A stretch of DNA of 64,000 bases from Polaribacter sp. Lineage in GTDB: Bacteria > Bacteroidota > Bacteroidia > Flavobacteriales > Flavobacteriaceae. The position numbers and the translations under genes were made by a program. Where the stretch lies: NCBI GenBank assembly GCA_028343155.1, contig JAOLXX010000006.1:39017-103016 (forward strand), given 5' to 3'. Position 1 is the stretch's first letter; each line of letters starts with the position of its first letter. This document shows positions 17,658-27,261 of the stretch, one piece after another. The notes beneath the pieces were generated by a model that was not told the DNA's origin, ran no database searches, and worked only from the letters and a program-made list of their open reading frames with translations.

Positions 17658-18218
17658 TTGTTAGAAAAGGCAATACACATTGATAAGAATATTTTAATTT
17701 TCTTAAACAATTTAGGGAGTGAGCAATGGGATCCATTATGGTTGGTTATTACCAGTCAAATTTATTGGAGCCCTTTGTTTGTCTTCATTATTTATTTAAC
17801 GTTTGGGTCATTTGGTTGGAAACGCGGAGGATTTATGATTGTTTCAATGATATTATTAGTTGCTTTTTCAGATCAATTTACAAACTTGATAAAAGACACA
17901 GTTGCAAGATTAAGACCAAATAACGATCCAGAAATTAAACATTTTTTAAGAATCCTTTCTAATCCTCAGGGTTATAGTTTTATGTCTGGTCATGCTACTA
18001 CCTCATCTTTCTTTTCGGTGTTTGTAGTACTACTCTTGAAGGATAAATTCAAATACATTTATTTCATACTATTCTTCCCTCTCATTTTTAGCTATAGTAG
18101 ATTATATTTAGGCGTACATTTTCCAATTGATATTTGTGTAGGTATATTGATAGGAATTACTTTTGCAAATATTTATTATTTCTTTTTTAAGAAAATTGAC
18201 AAGAAACTGTTTACTTAA
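17658..18218 (+). CDS. PAP2-family membrane phosphatase
   Basis: This is an integral membrane phosphatase of 186 residues with about five spans. The three PAP2 motifs are present: KDTVARLRPN (KxxxxxxRP), MSGHATTS (PSGH-like, catalytic His) and SRLYLGVHFPIDICVG (SRxxxxxHxxxD). Such enzymes dephosphorylate phosphatidic acid, phosphatidylglycerol phosphate or undecaprenyl pyrophosphate; which one applies here is unclear. The only in-frame start before the conserved HIDKNILIFLNNLGSEQWD region is TTG at 17658, five bases after the cyclophilin stop. Its 3' end overlaps the sulfatase pseudogene by eight bases. Confidence 0.9.
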   Translation: MLEKAIHIDKNILIFLNNLGSEQWDPLWLVITSQIYWSPLFVFIIYLTFGSFGWKRGGFMIVSMILLVAFSDQFTNLIKDTVARLRPNNDPEIKHFLRILSNPQGYSFMSGHATTSSFFSVFVVLLLKDKFKYIYFILFFPLIFSYSRLYLGVHFPIDICVGILIGITFANIYYFFFKKIDKKLFT

Positions 18219-19597
18219 TTTTTTTATTGTTCAAATATAAATATTTTGTTGAATGATAATAGGCACTCAACAAACTATCCATTTTCATGGCAACTATAGG
18301 ATTTTCAGATTTGATATCTTTAACATCCTTCGTTTTTAAATTATACAACCCCGATGTTTTACTAATGTTGGCTTTTGAGTAGTATAGACTATCCTGAAGC
18401 AATCCAGCAATAGGTTCACCATTATTTATAATCCGTTTATATTTGATTAAAAAAAACTTCTAATATTTTGCCCAATTTGCACTTCCTCCTAAAAAGTACA
18501 ATTTTTCATATCCATCAAACTGATCAAAAATAATACGCTGATCTTGAATCAACGGATTTCTAGAAGCAGTTCTAACATCTTCTGCGTCTGGCAAACCACT
18601 AACGCTTGCAAAAACACTCGCTGCAGTACCCGATTTATGGACATAAAAGTTAGGGAAACTCAAACTATTTTGTAAAATAGCATCCATTTTTGGGGTACTA
18701 TTAATTGGGTTTCCATAATAACTCATTGGTTTTATTCCAAGAGACTCCATCATGACAATAACCACATTCGGCTTCTTTGTAAAAGTTTAGTCAAAAAAAA
18801 CTTTCCTTTCAAAAGAAACACGATCTTTAGGTAAATTTAAATGTGCTGCAATAACTGGATAATAGTTGTAAAAAGTTACCGTATTCAAGCCTTCACTTCT
18901 GTAAGCAAAACTATCAAAAAAGTATAAAACAGGATTGAGAGCAAACTGAATTACCTCGTTCTTTTTAGAAAAAAAAGCTTCACTCCAGCGCAAAGGATAA
19001 TGCGTTATGCTATTGTAAATTCCGAAAGATAAAAGCAATATTGTACTAATAAAATAAACAGCTTTCCTCTTTTTTGAAATCGTTTTTTTCTGATTTGAAA
19101 AAGAGTTGTATATTTTTTTTGATAATTGATAAACAAGAAATCCTAACATCATTAATCCAAAAATCCCTTTTATAAATAGGATAACTTTCCAATAAAACTT
19201 GACTAGATATTTTAAAGTCACTTAAAAACCGAATAGACGAAGCATCTAAACGAAGGCTTAAATAATCATATTAGCCAAAATCTAATAGGTAAAAGAGTGT
19301 TAGTGTTATATAGGTACATATTATATAAAAATTTGCAAGCTTTTAATAAAAAGTTCTTTGTAGAAAACGATAATTAACAATCAATATTAGAATTGCAAGT
19401 GGGAAAAAGGTAATTGACGCTAGCTTTAAATCGAAACGCATACCTAGCGAAAATGCTTTTTGAATTTCGGAAGTAGCAGCTTCTTCTAATTGAGCAAATA
19501 AAATATAAAATAAGATTCTAAAAACAAAGAGATAGACAAAAAGGAAAAAAACATGTGTAAAAATGAATTTGATATAATTGGGTATTTTCTTTCTCAT
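18211..19597 (-). pseudogene. Decayed LTA-synthase-like sulfatase / phosphoglycerol transferase
   Basis: The pieces read 5' to 3' on the minus strand as one broken gene. The ATG at 19597 starts a membrane-rich N terminus (FIFTHVFFLFVYLFVFRILF) that stops at 19343. Around 19260-19170 another frame encodes RLDASSIRFLSDFKISSQ, a block typical of this family. After a frameshift comes the segment to 18789 (YYPVIAAHLNLPKDRVSFER), which is cut by an in-frame TAA at 18787. The same frame resumes with NVVIVMMESLGIKPMSYYGN, the catalytic metal-binding start of the alkaline-phosphatase fold. It stops again at 18460 after GGSANWAKY. Some 250 residues of the catalytic domain are then missing before a C-terminal piece. 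An intact homologue would be about 1.9 kb; only 1.39 kb remains. No functional product is possible. Confidence 0.85.
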
Positions 19598-19694
19598 GAT
19601 TGATTTTTATGAATGCAAAGACATTTATTTTGAAATACAAAAAATAAACTTTCGTTTTTAAAATGAAAAACGAGAATAAAAAGTAGATTTTAAG

Positions 19695-19702
19695 TAAATT
19701 TG
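19695..19702 (+). promoter_or_regulatory. -7 box of pheT
   Basis: TAAATTTG, perfect TAnnTTTG, 19 bases before the pheT ATG at 19722. No clear TTTG -33 element is seen. Confidence 0.5.
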
Positions 19703-19721
19703 CAACCAATAAAAATAGAAT

Positions 19722-22148
19722 ATGAAAATATCATACAATTGGTTACAACAATTTTTGCAGATAGATTGGGATCCTGTTAAAACAGGAGAATTGTTAACTG
19801 ACTTAGGATTAGAGGTAGAAGGAATAGAAATTAAAGAAGCTATTAAAGGTAGTTTAAAAGGAATTGTTGTTGGTGAAGTCTTAACTTGTGTTCAGCATCC
19901 AAATGCAGATAGATTAAAAGTTACGACTGTAGATTTAGGTTCTGGAGAACCAATTCAGATTGTCTGTGGTGCTCCCAATGTGGCTGCAGGTCAAAAAGTA
20001 CCCGTTGCAACCATTGGGACTACTTTATATGATGATAAAGGGGAAGGGTTTAAAATAAAAAAAGGAAAAATAAGAGGCGAAGAAAGTCATGGAATGATTT
20101 GTGCCGAAGACGAGTTAGGTCTCGGCAAAGGGCATGATGGTATTCTTGTTTTAGATAAAAAATTAAAAACAGGTACACCTGCCGCAGCAGTTTTTAATAT
20201 AGAAACGGATGCTGTTTTTGAAATTGGCTTAACGCCAAATAGGTCTGACGCAATGAGTCACTTTGGTGTGGCTAGAGATCTTCGTGCTGGTTTAATTCAA
20301 AAAAATATCAAGTTAGAATTGATATCTCCTTCTGTTGGTAATTTTCATGTAGATGAACGAACGCTTCGGACTGATGTAGAAATAGAAAACAAAGAATTTG
20401 TCCCTCGCTATTGTGGTATTACAATAACGGATGTAAAGATAAAACCTGCTCCAGAGTGGATTCAAAATAGATTAAAAGCGATAGGTATTACTCCTAAAAA
20501 TAATATTGTAGATATTACCAATTATGTCTTACATGAACTTGGTCAGCCTTTGCACGCTTTTGATTCTCAAAAAGTGAAAGGAAATAAAATCCTTGTAAAA
20601 ACACTGAAAGAAGGGACAAAATTTACAACTTTAGATGGTGTTGAAAGAGTACTCTCTTCTGAAGATATTATGATATGTGACGCAGATGCTACTCCGCTTT
20701 GCATTGGTGGTGTTTTTGGCGGATTGAATTCTGGAGTTTCGGAGCATACTACGTCTCTATTTTTAGAAAGTGCCTATTTTAATCCCGTAAGTATTCGGAA
20801 AACAGCAAAAAGACATGCTTTAAATACGGATGCTTCATTTCGTTTTGAACGTGGCATTGATATCAATCTTACAAAATATGCTCTAAAAAGAGCCGCTTTA
20901 TTAATTGAAGAATATGCTGGTGGTAAAATGGCTTCTGATATTTCTGATTTTTACCCAGAAAAAGTCGAAGATTTTCAAGTATTTTTATCTTATGAAAATG
21001 CATATCGTCTAATTGGACAAGAAATCCCTAAGGAAACCATTAAAAATATTTTGGCATCCTTAGAAATTAAAATCAACAGTGAAACTGAAGCAGGTTTAGG
21101 GGTAACGATTCCTTATTACAGAACAGATGTTCAACGTGAAGCAGATATTATTGAAGAGATTTTAAGGGTTTATGGGTATAATAATATTGAATTTTCTCAC
21201 AAACTTAATACCTCCATTTCTTTTGATTCTAACAAAGAAACAAAGTATGAAAATAGTATTGCAAATCACTTGAGTGCTCTAGGATTCAATGAAACGATGT
21301 CGAATTCATTAACAAAACCTGAATACTCAGCATTATCAGAAGACATTCAAGAAGAAGCGAACGTGGTCATGTTAAACCCGTTGAGTAACGATTTAAAAGT
21401 AATGCGCCAGTCTTTATTGTATAGTGGTTTAGAAGCTCTAGCCTATAATATTAATAGAAAAAACATCTCATTACAGTTTTATGAGTTTGGAAAAACCTAT
21501 CACAAATACAATGAAAAATACGAGGAAAACAAGGATTTAACACTCTTTGTTACTGGAAACAGAACCAAAGAAAGTTGGATTAGTGCAAATAAAGCTACTG
21601 ATTTTTTCTTCTTAAAAGGAATCATAACGTCTTTGTTAGCGAGATTAGGAATAGAGAATGTGAAAGCAACTCCAACACAACAAACTATTTTTTCTGAAGG
21701 TATTTCTCTTGATTTAGGGAAAATAAAACTAGTCAATTTTGGTGTGGTCAAACCATCTCTTTTAAAAGAATTTGGAATTAAGCAAGAAGTTTTATTTGCT
21801 AATTTTAATTGGGATACCCTATTAAAATTAGTAGGAAATAAGAAAATAAAAGTAATAGAAAACCCAAAATTTCCTGCCGTAAAACGTGATTTAGCCTTAT
21901 TATTAGATTCGACTGTAGCATTTAACAAAGTCTATGATTTAGCGTTCCAAACAGAAAGGAAGTTGTTAAAAGATGTTGATTTATTTGATGTTTATGAAGG
22001 AGATAAATTGCCCGAAGGGAAAAAATCGTATGCAGTGAGTTTCTTGTTACAAGACGAAACAAAAACTCTAACAGACAAACAAATTGATAAAACTATGCAA
22101 AAATTACAGCAAACTTTCGAAAAGAATTTAGCGGCTGTTTTGAGGTAA
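19722..22148 (+). CDS. pheT: Phenylalanine--tRNA ligase beta subunit
   Basis: PheT is the large subunit of the heterotetrameric PheRS and charges tRNA-Phe. It has 808 residues. The domains follow the usual order: N-terminal KISYNWLQQFL, the EMAP-like tRNA-binding domain (GIVVGEVLTCVQHPNADRLK, about 45-150), the B3/B4 editing domain (about 210-390, FGGLNSGVSEHTT), B5 (about 405-475), the catalytic-like core, and the C-terminal anticodon-binding FDX-ACB domain (about 715-808, PKFPAVKRDLALLLD). The alpha subunit pheS is not adjacent. It is divergent from the decayed sulfatase. Confidence 0.97.
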   Translation: MKISYNWLQQFLQIDWDPVKTGELLTDLGLEVEGIEIKEAIKGSLKGIVVGEVLTCVQHPNADRLKVTTVDLGSGEPIQIVCGAPNVAAGQKVPVATIGTTLYDDKGEGFKIKKGKIRGEESHGMICAEDELGLGKGHDGILVLDKKLKTGTPAAAVFNIETDAVFEIGLTPNRSDAMSHFGVARDLRAGLIQKNIKLELISPSVGNFHVDERTLRTDVEIENKEFVPRYCGITITDVKIKPAPEWIQNRLKAIGITPKNNIVDITNYVLHELGQPLHAFDSQKVKGNKILVKTLKEGTKFTTLDGVERVLSSEDIMICDADATPLCIGGVFGGLNSGVSEHTTSLFLESAYFNPVSIRKTAKRHALNTDASFRFERGIDINLTKYALKRAALLIEEYAGGKMASDISDFYPEKVEDFQVFLSYENAYRLIGQEIPKETIKNILASLEIKINSETEAGLGVTIPYYRTDVQREADIIEEILRVYGYNNIEFSHKLNTSISFDSNKETKYENSIANHLSALGFNETMSNSLTKPEYSALSEDIQEEANVVMLNPLSNDLKVMRQSLLYSGLEALAYNINRKNISLQFYEFGKTYHKYNEKYEENKDLTLFVTGNRTKESWISANKATDFFFLKGIITSLLARLGIENVKATPTQQTIFSEGISLDLGKIKLVNFGVVKPSLLKEFGIKQEVLFANFNWDTLLKLVGNKKIKVIENPKFPAVKRDLALLLDSTVAFNKVYDLAFQTERKLLKDVDLFDVYEGDKLPEGKKSYAVSFLLQDETKTLTDKQIDKTMQKLQQTFEKNLAAVLR

Positions 22149-22221
22149 GTTACTTTTTTGGTTTTTGTTACTACTTTATAACTTTCTAAACTTTTAAACT
22201 AAATTTCTATGAAACTTCTTC

Positions 22222-22229
22222 TATATTTG
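22222..22229 (+). promoter_or_regulatory. -7 box of ychF
   Basis: TATATTTG, perfect TAnnTTTG, 20 bases before the ychF ATG at 22250. Confidence 0.55.
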
Positions 22230-22249
22230 CATTCGCAAAATTTATTTAA

Positions 22250-23341
22250 ATGAAAGCTGGAATTGTAGGATTACCAAACGTAGGAAAATCAACTTTATTT
22301 AATTGTTTATCAAATGCAAAAGCGCAAAGTGCCAACTTTCCTTTTTGTACAATTGAGCCAAATTTAGGAGTTGTAAATGTGCCAGACAAAAGAATTGAAA
22401 AGTTAGAAGAATTAGTAAATCCAGAACGTGTGATACCAGCAACTGTAGAGATTGTAGATATTGCAGGGCTTGTAAAAGGAGCAAGTAAAGGTGAAGGTTT
22501 AGGAAATCAGTTTTTAGCAAATATTAGAGAAACAGATGCAATCTTACATGTTGTTCGTTGCTTTGATAACGATAATATTATTCATGTTGATAATTCTATA
22601 GATCCTGTTAGAGACAAAGAAACGATTGATATTGAATTACAATTGAAAGATTTAGAAACAGTTGAGAAAAGACTTGAAAGAGTTAAAAGGACTGCAAAAA
22701 CTGGTAATAAAGAAGCACAAGCAGAATTAGTTGTTTTATTAAAGATTGAAGAAACGTTGTTAAAAGGAGTTTCTGTAAGAGCTTTAGATTTTTCAGAAAA
22801 AGAATTAGAATTTGTGCAAGCTTTACAATTCATTACTGCAAAACCAGTATTGTATGTTTGTAATGTTGATGAAAATTCTGCAGTTTCTGGAAATGATTAT
22901 GTAGAAAAAATAAGAGAAGCTGTTAAAGATGAAAATGCTGAAGTAATAGTTTTAGCAGTTGGTACAGAAGCAGATATTACAGAATTAGACGATTATGAAG
23001 AAAGACAAATGTTTTTGGCTGATATTGGTTTAGAAGAAGCTGGTGTTGCAAGATTAGTGCGTTCTGCATATAAATTATTAAACTTACAGACTTACTTTAC
23101 AGCTGGTGAAAAAGAAGTAAGAGCTTGGACAATTCCTATTGGTTCTTCGGCGCCACAAGCTGCAGGAGTAATTCATACCGATTTTGAAAAAGGTTTTATT
23201 AGAGCAGAAACTATTGGTTATGAAGATTATATAGCTTTTGGTTCTGAGGCGAAAGTAAAAGAAGCTGGTAAAATGAGAGTAGAAGGTAAGGAATATATTG
23301 TTAAAGATGGTGATGTTATGCACTTTCGATTTAACGTGTAA
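22250..23341 (+). CDS. ychF: Redox-regulated ribosome-associated ATPase YchF
   Basis: YchF/OLA1 is an Obg-family P-loop protein that prefers ATP and binds ribosomes. It has 363 residues. G1 is GLPNVGKST at about residues 7-15. G3 is [20 protein letters not shown]. The altered G4, where NKxD is replaced by a VCNVDE block, explains the ATP preference in this family. The C-terminal TGS domain (about 278-361) contains [17 protein letters not shown] and ends in a [15 protein letters not shown] stretch. Codon use here is markedly regular, consistent with high expression. Identification is secure. Confidence 0.97.
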   Translation: MKAGIVGLPNVGKSTLFNCLSNAKAQSANFPFCTIEPNLGVVNVPDKRIEKLEELVNPERVIPATVEIVDIAGLVKGASKGEGLGNQFLANIRETDAILHVVRCFDNDNIIHVDNSIDPVRDKETIDIELQLKDLETVEKRLERVKRTAKTGNKEAQAELVVLLKIEETLLKGVSVRALDFSEKELEFVQALQFITAKPVLYVCNVDENSAVSGNDYVEKIREAVKDENAEVIVLAVGTEADITELDDYEERQMFLADIGLEEAGVARLVRSAYKLLNLQTYFTAGEKEVRAWTIPIGSSAPQAAGVIHTDFEKGFIRAETIGYEDYIAFGSEAKVKEAGKMRVEGKEYIVKDGDVMHFRFNV

Positions 23342-23429
23342 TCTTATTTAAAAAAAACTTCTCGTCAACTTTCGAGGTTTTCGTTGATCAGGTTTGTGTC
23401 CAAATATAATAGCATTTTTTTATTTAGTC

Positions 23430-23989
23430 GCATATTTGTCTAAAAAAATTGCCCAGAATAGAAGAAATCAAATTTTGGATTTCTCATACGGGTTTGTAAA
23501 ATCAGTAACAGCATAGTTTTCAATATTGTCATTTACTTTTACGTCTTAAATCCCAAAAGAGTAGGCTTTACTTATGTAAAGGAACCGACTTATAGATGCT
23601 GGTAGCTGTTCTAAAAATTGCTTGTTACTTAGTAGTTTTAAGTGTGAACTGTTTCTTTAGAATCCATGTTATGCAGCAAACTTTAGACCGTGCACAATGG
23701 ATGACCGTATCGAAAGCATAGCGTTCTTGGGTCGCTTTATCTATTGCGGGTAAATCACTAGAAATAACCGTTATTTTTTATTAACACGCTTCTAAAGTAA
23801 AGTCATTCATAAACGCTGGGCGAGTGGCATCTTGTAAAATATTGAGTAAGCGTTACTATGCCGTTTTTACTACGCTCTTATCACAACAGAAAGATGTTTT
23901 ACTGTTTTCTCAACAATGGCTTTGCGCAACCATTCAAAAATAATATGACTTCCAACAATTCCAGTATCTCCAGTTAATAAACAATTCAT
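23430..23989 (-). pseudogene. Decayed NAD-binding SDR / epimerase-like gene (male-sterility type)
   Basis: No long ORF covers this 657-base gap, but the minus strand holds recognisable fragments in shifting frames. From an ATG at 23989 it reads MNCLLTGDTGIVGSHIIFEW, a clear Rossmann start (TGxxGxxG). Next come LLNILQDATRPAFMNDFTLE (near 23850-23800), ISSDLPAIDKATQERYAFDT followed by VIHCA (near 23765-23695), FLYISKAYSFGI (near 23590), and ENYAVTDFTNPYEKSK (near 23525-23475). The last is the YxxxK-like region of extended SDRs. At least three frameshifts and two stop codons separate them. The gene starts ten bases after the gcvT stop, so it was probably once co-transcribed with gcvT. The 3' part is missing. 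Confidence 0.8.
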
Positions 23990-23998
23990 ATTTTTAAT

Positions 23999-25084
23999 TT
24001 ATCCCTTATAGAAAGGTAATTTTATAAGGGTTGCAGGAATCGTTTTTTTACGAATTTGGATATAAATTTTTGCACCTGTTTTTGCAATAATTGCTGGCAC
24101 ATAACCCATTCCAATTCCTTTTTGTAATGAAGGGCTCATGGTTCCAGAAGTTACATTTCCAATATTATTTCCATTTTCATCGACAATCGAATAGCCCTGT
24201 CTTGGGATGCCTCTTTCGTCTAATTCAAAAGCAACTAATTTGCGTATTGGTTTCTGTTTTTTTTCTCTTTCGAGTGCTTCATGGTTTACAAAGTCTTTCG
24301 TGAATTTGGTAATCCAGCTTAAACCCGCTTCCAGAGGTGAAGTTGTGTCGTCGATATCATTACCATACAGGCAATATCCCATTTCTAAACGTAAGGTATC
24401 TCTAGCTGCTAGTCCAATTGGTTTAATTCCATATGCTGCTCCGGCTTCAAAAACGCTATCCCAGATTTGTTTTGCTTCTTCATTTTTACAGTAAATTTCA
24501 AATCCGCCAGCACCTGTATAGCCTGTCGAAGAAATCATGACATTTTCAATACCTGCAAAATCACCTATCTTAAAGGTATAAAAAGGGATGTCTGCTAAGT
24601 CTAATGAAGTTAAAGATTGCATTGCCTCTTGAGTTTTTGGACCTTGAATTGCTAACAAAGAGTAGGCTTCAGAAAGGTTTCTTAAATCGGCATTAAAGAT
24701 TGAATTGTAGCTCTTAATCCAGTTCCAATCTTTTTCAATATTCGAGGCATTTACAACCAATAAATAGGTGTTTTCTTTAATTCTATAGCAAATTAAATCA
24801 TCTACAATTCCGTTTTTTTTATTAGGAAAACAACTGTATTGTGCGTCACCAATTGCCAAATTAGCGACGTCATTAGAGGTTACTTTTTGGAGTAATGCTA
24901 GGGCATTTTCTCCGCTGACTAAAAACTCCCCCATATGACTAACATCAAAGACTCCTATACTATCTCTTACGGTCAGATGCTCCGCAGTAACTCCTTCATA
25001 TTGTAACGGCATTTGATAGCCAGCAAAAGGCACCATTTTAGCTCCAAGATTTTTATGAATTGTATGTAATGCAATATTTTTCAT
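23999..25084 (-). CDS. gcvT: Glycine cleavage system T protein (aminomethyltransferase)
   Basis: GcvT moves the methylene group from the lipoyl-bound aminomethyl of GcvH to tetrahydrofolate, releasing ammonia. It has 361 residues. The start [20 protein letters not shown] is typical, followed by [12 protein letters not shown], the folate-site block [12 protein letters not shown] with the catalytic Asp, [14 protein letters not shown], and the C-terminal [20 protein letters not shown]. The P and H proteins are not in this window. A decayed SDR gene follows directly. Confidence 0.96.
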   Translation of the reverse strand: MKNIALHTIHKNLGAKMVPFAGYQMPLQYEGVTAEHLTVRDSIGVFDVSHMGEFLVSGENALALLQKVTSNDVANLAIGDAQYSCFPNKKNGIVDDLICYRIKENTYLLVVNASNIEKDWNWIKSYNSIFNADLRNLSEAYSLLAIQGPKTQEAMQSLTSLDLADIPFYTFKIGDFAGIENVMISSTGYTGAGGFEIYCKNEEAKQIWDSVFEAGAAYGIKPIGLAARDTLRLEMGYCLYGNDIDDTTSPLEAGLSWITKFTKDFVNHEALEREKKQKPIRKLVAFELDERGIPRQGYSIVDENGNNIGNVTSGTMSPSLQKGIGMGYVPAIIAKTGAKIYIQIRKKTIPATLIKLPFYKG

Positions 25085-25182
25085 AGATAGTTTCTAGAAG
25101 TTTTTAGCTAAATTATTAAAAAAATTACAATAAACTATCACTAATTTTTTGTAAATATTGATTGCTAGAAAAGAATAAATAT

Positions 25183-25190
25183 TACATTTG
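25183..25190 (+). promoter_or_regulatory. -7 box of the M24 peptidase gene
   Basis: TACATTTG, perfect TAnnTTTG, with ATTG at 25157-25160 in the -33 position (22-base spacing). The ATG follows at 25216. Confidence 0.55.
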
Positions 25191-25215
25191 ATTTTGCAAT
25201 CCCAAAATCACACTT

Positions 25216-26850
25216 ATGAAAATTTTTAAATTTTTATTTGTCACTCTTTTATTTCTTTCTGAAAACGGAGTTTCACAAATTCAAACTGATTTTTTGCCAA
25301 GTGAATTTCACAAAACAAGACGGGCTATTTTACGCGCTAAAATGCCGAAAAACTCTGTTGCAGTTGTTTTTTCAAATCCAATTAGAAACAGAGCAAATGA
25401 TGTTAATTATGTGTTTCATCAAGATCCTAATTTTTATTATCTAACTGGATATAGAGCGCCAAACGCTGTTTTGGTGTTGTTTTCTGAAAATTATACCGAT
25501 ACGAAAGGGATCACCTATAATGAAATTTTATACGTACAAAAAAGAAATGTGAACGCAGAAATGTGGAATGGAAAACGTTTAGGAGGTGCGGGGGTCATTT
25601 CAGAATTGGGTTTTGTTGTAGCAGCAAATACAGAAGATTTTATAAAAACAGATATTAATTTCAAGAGTTTTGATGTTGTTTTTGTAACGAAGTTCAAAGA
25701 CGATTATGGAAATTCATCCGCAAACAAAACAGCATTATATGATTTAGTGGTCCATTTTAAAAATGTTTCTGGATTTCATGAAATTAAATCTTTATCAGAA
25801 GACGTTAACGATGTGCATCAAATGATCGCGAATATACCTGACATTCATCTGATGGAACTTTCAAGGAAAATAAATCAAGACCTTCCTAATTTTCCTGGGT
25901 TGAAAGAAGACCCATTTATTCTGGATTTTGCCAATGCAAAATCGGCGAATGTGTTGAAAGATTTTAAACAAAAAATGATTTTAAAATTGAATTCTAAAAA
26001 GAATAATAATCTCAATTTTTCTTTTTTAACCTCAAATTTAACCACAATGCGGGAAGTGAAAACCCCTGAAGAATTGAAGCTGCTGAAAATGGCCATTCGG
26101 ATTTCTGCTATCGGGCAAATAGAAGTTATGAAAGCGATGCAACCTCACATGTCTGAAAGGCAGCTACAGGGAATTCATGAATTTGTTTATAAAAAATATG
26201 GTGCCGAATATGAAGGGTATCCTTCTATTGTTGGTTCAGGAAACAATGGTTGTATCTTACATTATGTAGAAAACAATAAAACGAAAGTTGGTGATGATTT
26301 AGTTCTAATGGATTTAGGGGCAGAATATAGAGGGTTTACTGCCGATGTAACACGTACAATTCCTGCCAATGGGAAATTTACAAACTCACAAAAAGAGATT
26401 TATAATTTAGTTTATAAAGCACAGGAAGCAGGTATTGCTTTATATACAATTGGCACCAACATGAGGGCACCAAACGAAGCAGCGATTAAAATTATTAACA
26501 ACGGCTTGTTTGAACTGGGAATCCTGAGTTCTGTAAATGAAAAACACACTTATTTTCCTCATGGTACCTCACATCATATTGGTTTAGATGTGCACGATCC
26601 AGGAAATTATAATAACTTTGAAGAAAATATGATTGTTACGATGGAGCCGGGAATTTACATTCCTGAGGGAAGTAGTTGTGATGAAAAATATTGGGGAATT
26701 GCCATTCGAATTGAAGATGATATTCTAGTAACAAAAAACGGTCCTGTGAACCTATCTTCGGAAGCCCCAAGAACCATAAAAGAAATAGAAAAAATGATGG
26801 CGAAAAAGTCTGTTTTAGACGATTTTGTTTTACCAGATTTAAATAAATAA
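25216..26850 (+). CDS. Secreted M24 family Xaa-Pro aminopeptidase
   Basis: This is a dinuclear metallopeptidase removing N-terminal residues before proline. It has 544 residues. A signal peptide of about 20 residues ends near NGVSQ, so it acts in the periplasm or beyond. The N-terminal AMP_N domain holds [20 protein letters not shown] and FYYLTGY. In the pita-bread catalytic domain the metal ligands can be seen: two Asp in [19 protein letters not shown], His in [16 protein letters not shown], Glu in [11 protein letters not shown], and Glu in [12 protein letters not shown]. It lies one base from the VF530 gene, whose ATG uses the last A of its stop. Confidence 0.93.
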   Translation: MKIFKFLFVTLLFLSENGVSQIQTDFLPSEFHKTRRAILRAKMPKNSVAVVFSNPIRNRANDVNYVFHQDPNFYYLTGYRAPNAVLVLFSENYTDTKGITYNEILYVQKRNVNAEMWNGKRLGGAGVISELGFVVAANTEDFIKTDINFKSFDVVFVTKFKDDYGNSSANKTALYDLVVHFKNVSGFHEIKSLSEDVNDVHQMIANIPDIHLMELSRKINQDLPNFPGLKEDPFILDFANAKSANVLKDFKQKMILKLNSKKNNNLNFSFLTSNLTTMREVKTPEELKLLKMAIRISAIGQIEVMKAMQPHMSERQLQGIHEFVYKKYGAEYEGYPSIVGSGNNGCILHYVENNKTKVGDDLVLMDLGAEYRGFTADVTRTIPANGKFTNSQKEIYNLVYKAQEAGIALYTIGTNMRAPNEAAIKIINNGLFELGILSSVNEKHTYFPHGTSHHIGLDVHDPGNYNNFEENMIVTMEPGIYIPEGSSCDEKYWGIAIRIEDDILVTKNGPVNLSSEAPRTIKEIEKMMAKKSVLDDFVLPDLNK

Positions 26851-27071
26851 TGAGCAAAGAACAACCCAACAACCCACTACACGGAATAAAATTAGCCACC
26901 ATGTTAGAACAACTGTTTCTAGAATATGGTTGGGAAGAATTAGGAGACACTTTAAATATTAATGCTTTCAAAAATAATCCGACCTATAAATCGAGTTTGA
27001 AATTTTTAAGAACAACCCCATGGGCAAGAGAAAAGGTAGAGCAGTTGTACTTAAAAACAATGCTAAACTAG
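26850..27071 (+). CDS. VF530-like small DNA-binding protein (DUF2132)
   Basis: The protein has 73 residues and matches the VF530/DUF2132 family, a small fold that binds DNA in structural studies. The characteristic features are [24 protein letters not shown] (shown here in part: [13 protein letters not shown]), [18 protein letters not shown] and [13 protein letters not shown]. Family length is about 70-80, so it is complete. It is coupled to the M24 peptidase gene (TAATG), though no functional link is known. The region after it up to 27236 has no gene I would accept. Confidence 0.88.
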   Translation: MSKEQPNNPLHGIKLATMLEQLFLEYGWEELGDTLNINAFKNNPTYKSSLKFLRTTPWAREKVEQLYLKTMLN

Positions 27072-27236
27072 GTTTTTATTCCCAAATGAGTTTTTAGCGA
27101 TTGAGGAATTTTATGATGCTTACTCTCATTTTTGTGATTTCTCTTATTGTTGAACTGATAAACATTTATTTTTCTTATCGCTTATAAATAAAGTGAATAA
27201 CAATTCAAATTGGTAGTATTCCCTAAAAAGTGTCGC

Positions 27237-27244
27237 TATCTTTG
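27237..27244 (+). promoter_or_regulatory. -7 box of the helicase-helicase-SDR operon
   Basis: TATCTTTG, perfect TAnnTTTG, 17 bases before the ATG at 27262, followed by a run of ten A. Confidence 0.6.
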
Positions 27245-27261
27245 CAAAAAAAAAATATTTA

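Noticed and set aside
19343..19597. Separate 84-residue membrane protein gene
   Set aside because: It is the N-terminal piece of the decayed LTA-synthase-like gene, not an independent gene.
23354..23382. Terminator after ychF
   Set aside because: The AACTTCTCG/CGAGGTTTT arms pair poorly; a decayed hairpin is possible but I would not call it.
26636..26971. Minus-strand ORFs of 69-111 codons opposite the M24 peptidase and VF530 genes
   Set aside because: Shadow frames of well-conserved genes, low-complexity translation.
27113..27187. 24-codon hydrophobic ORF (MMLTLIFVISLIVELINIYF and four more residues)
   Set aside because: Too short, no promoter or family support; any AT-rich stretch here yields such ORFs.
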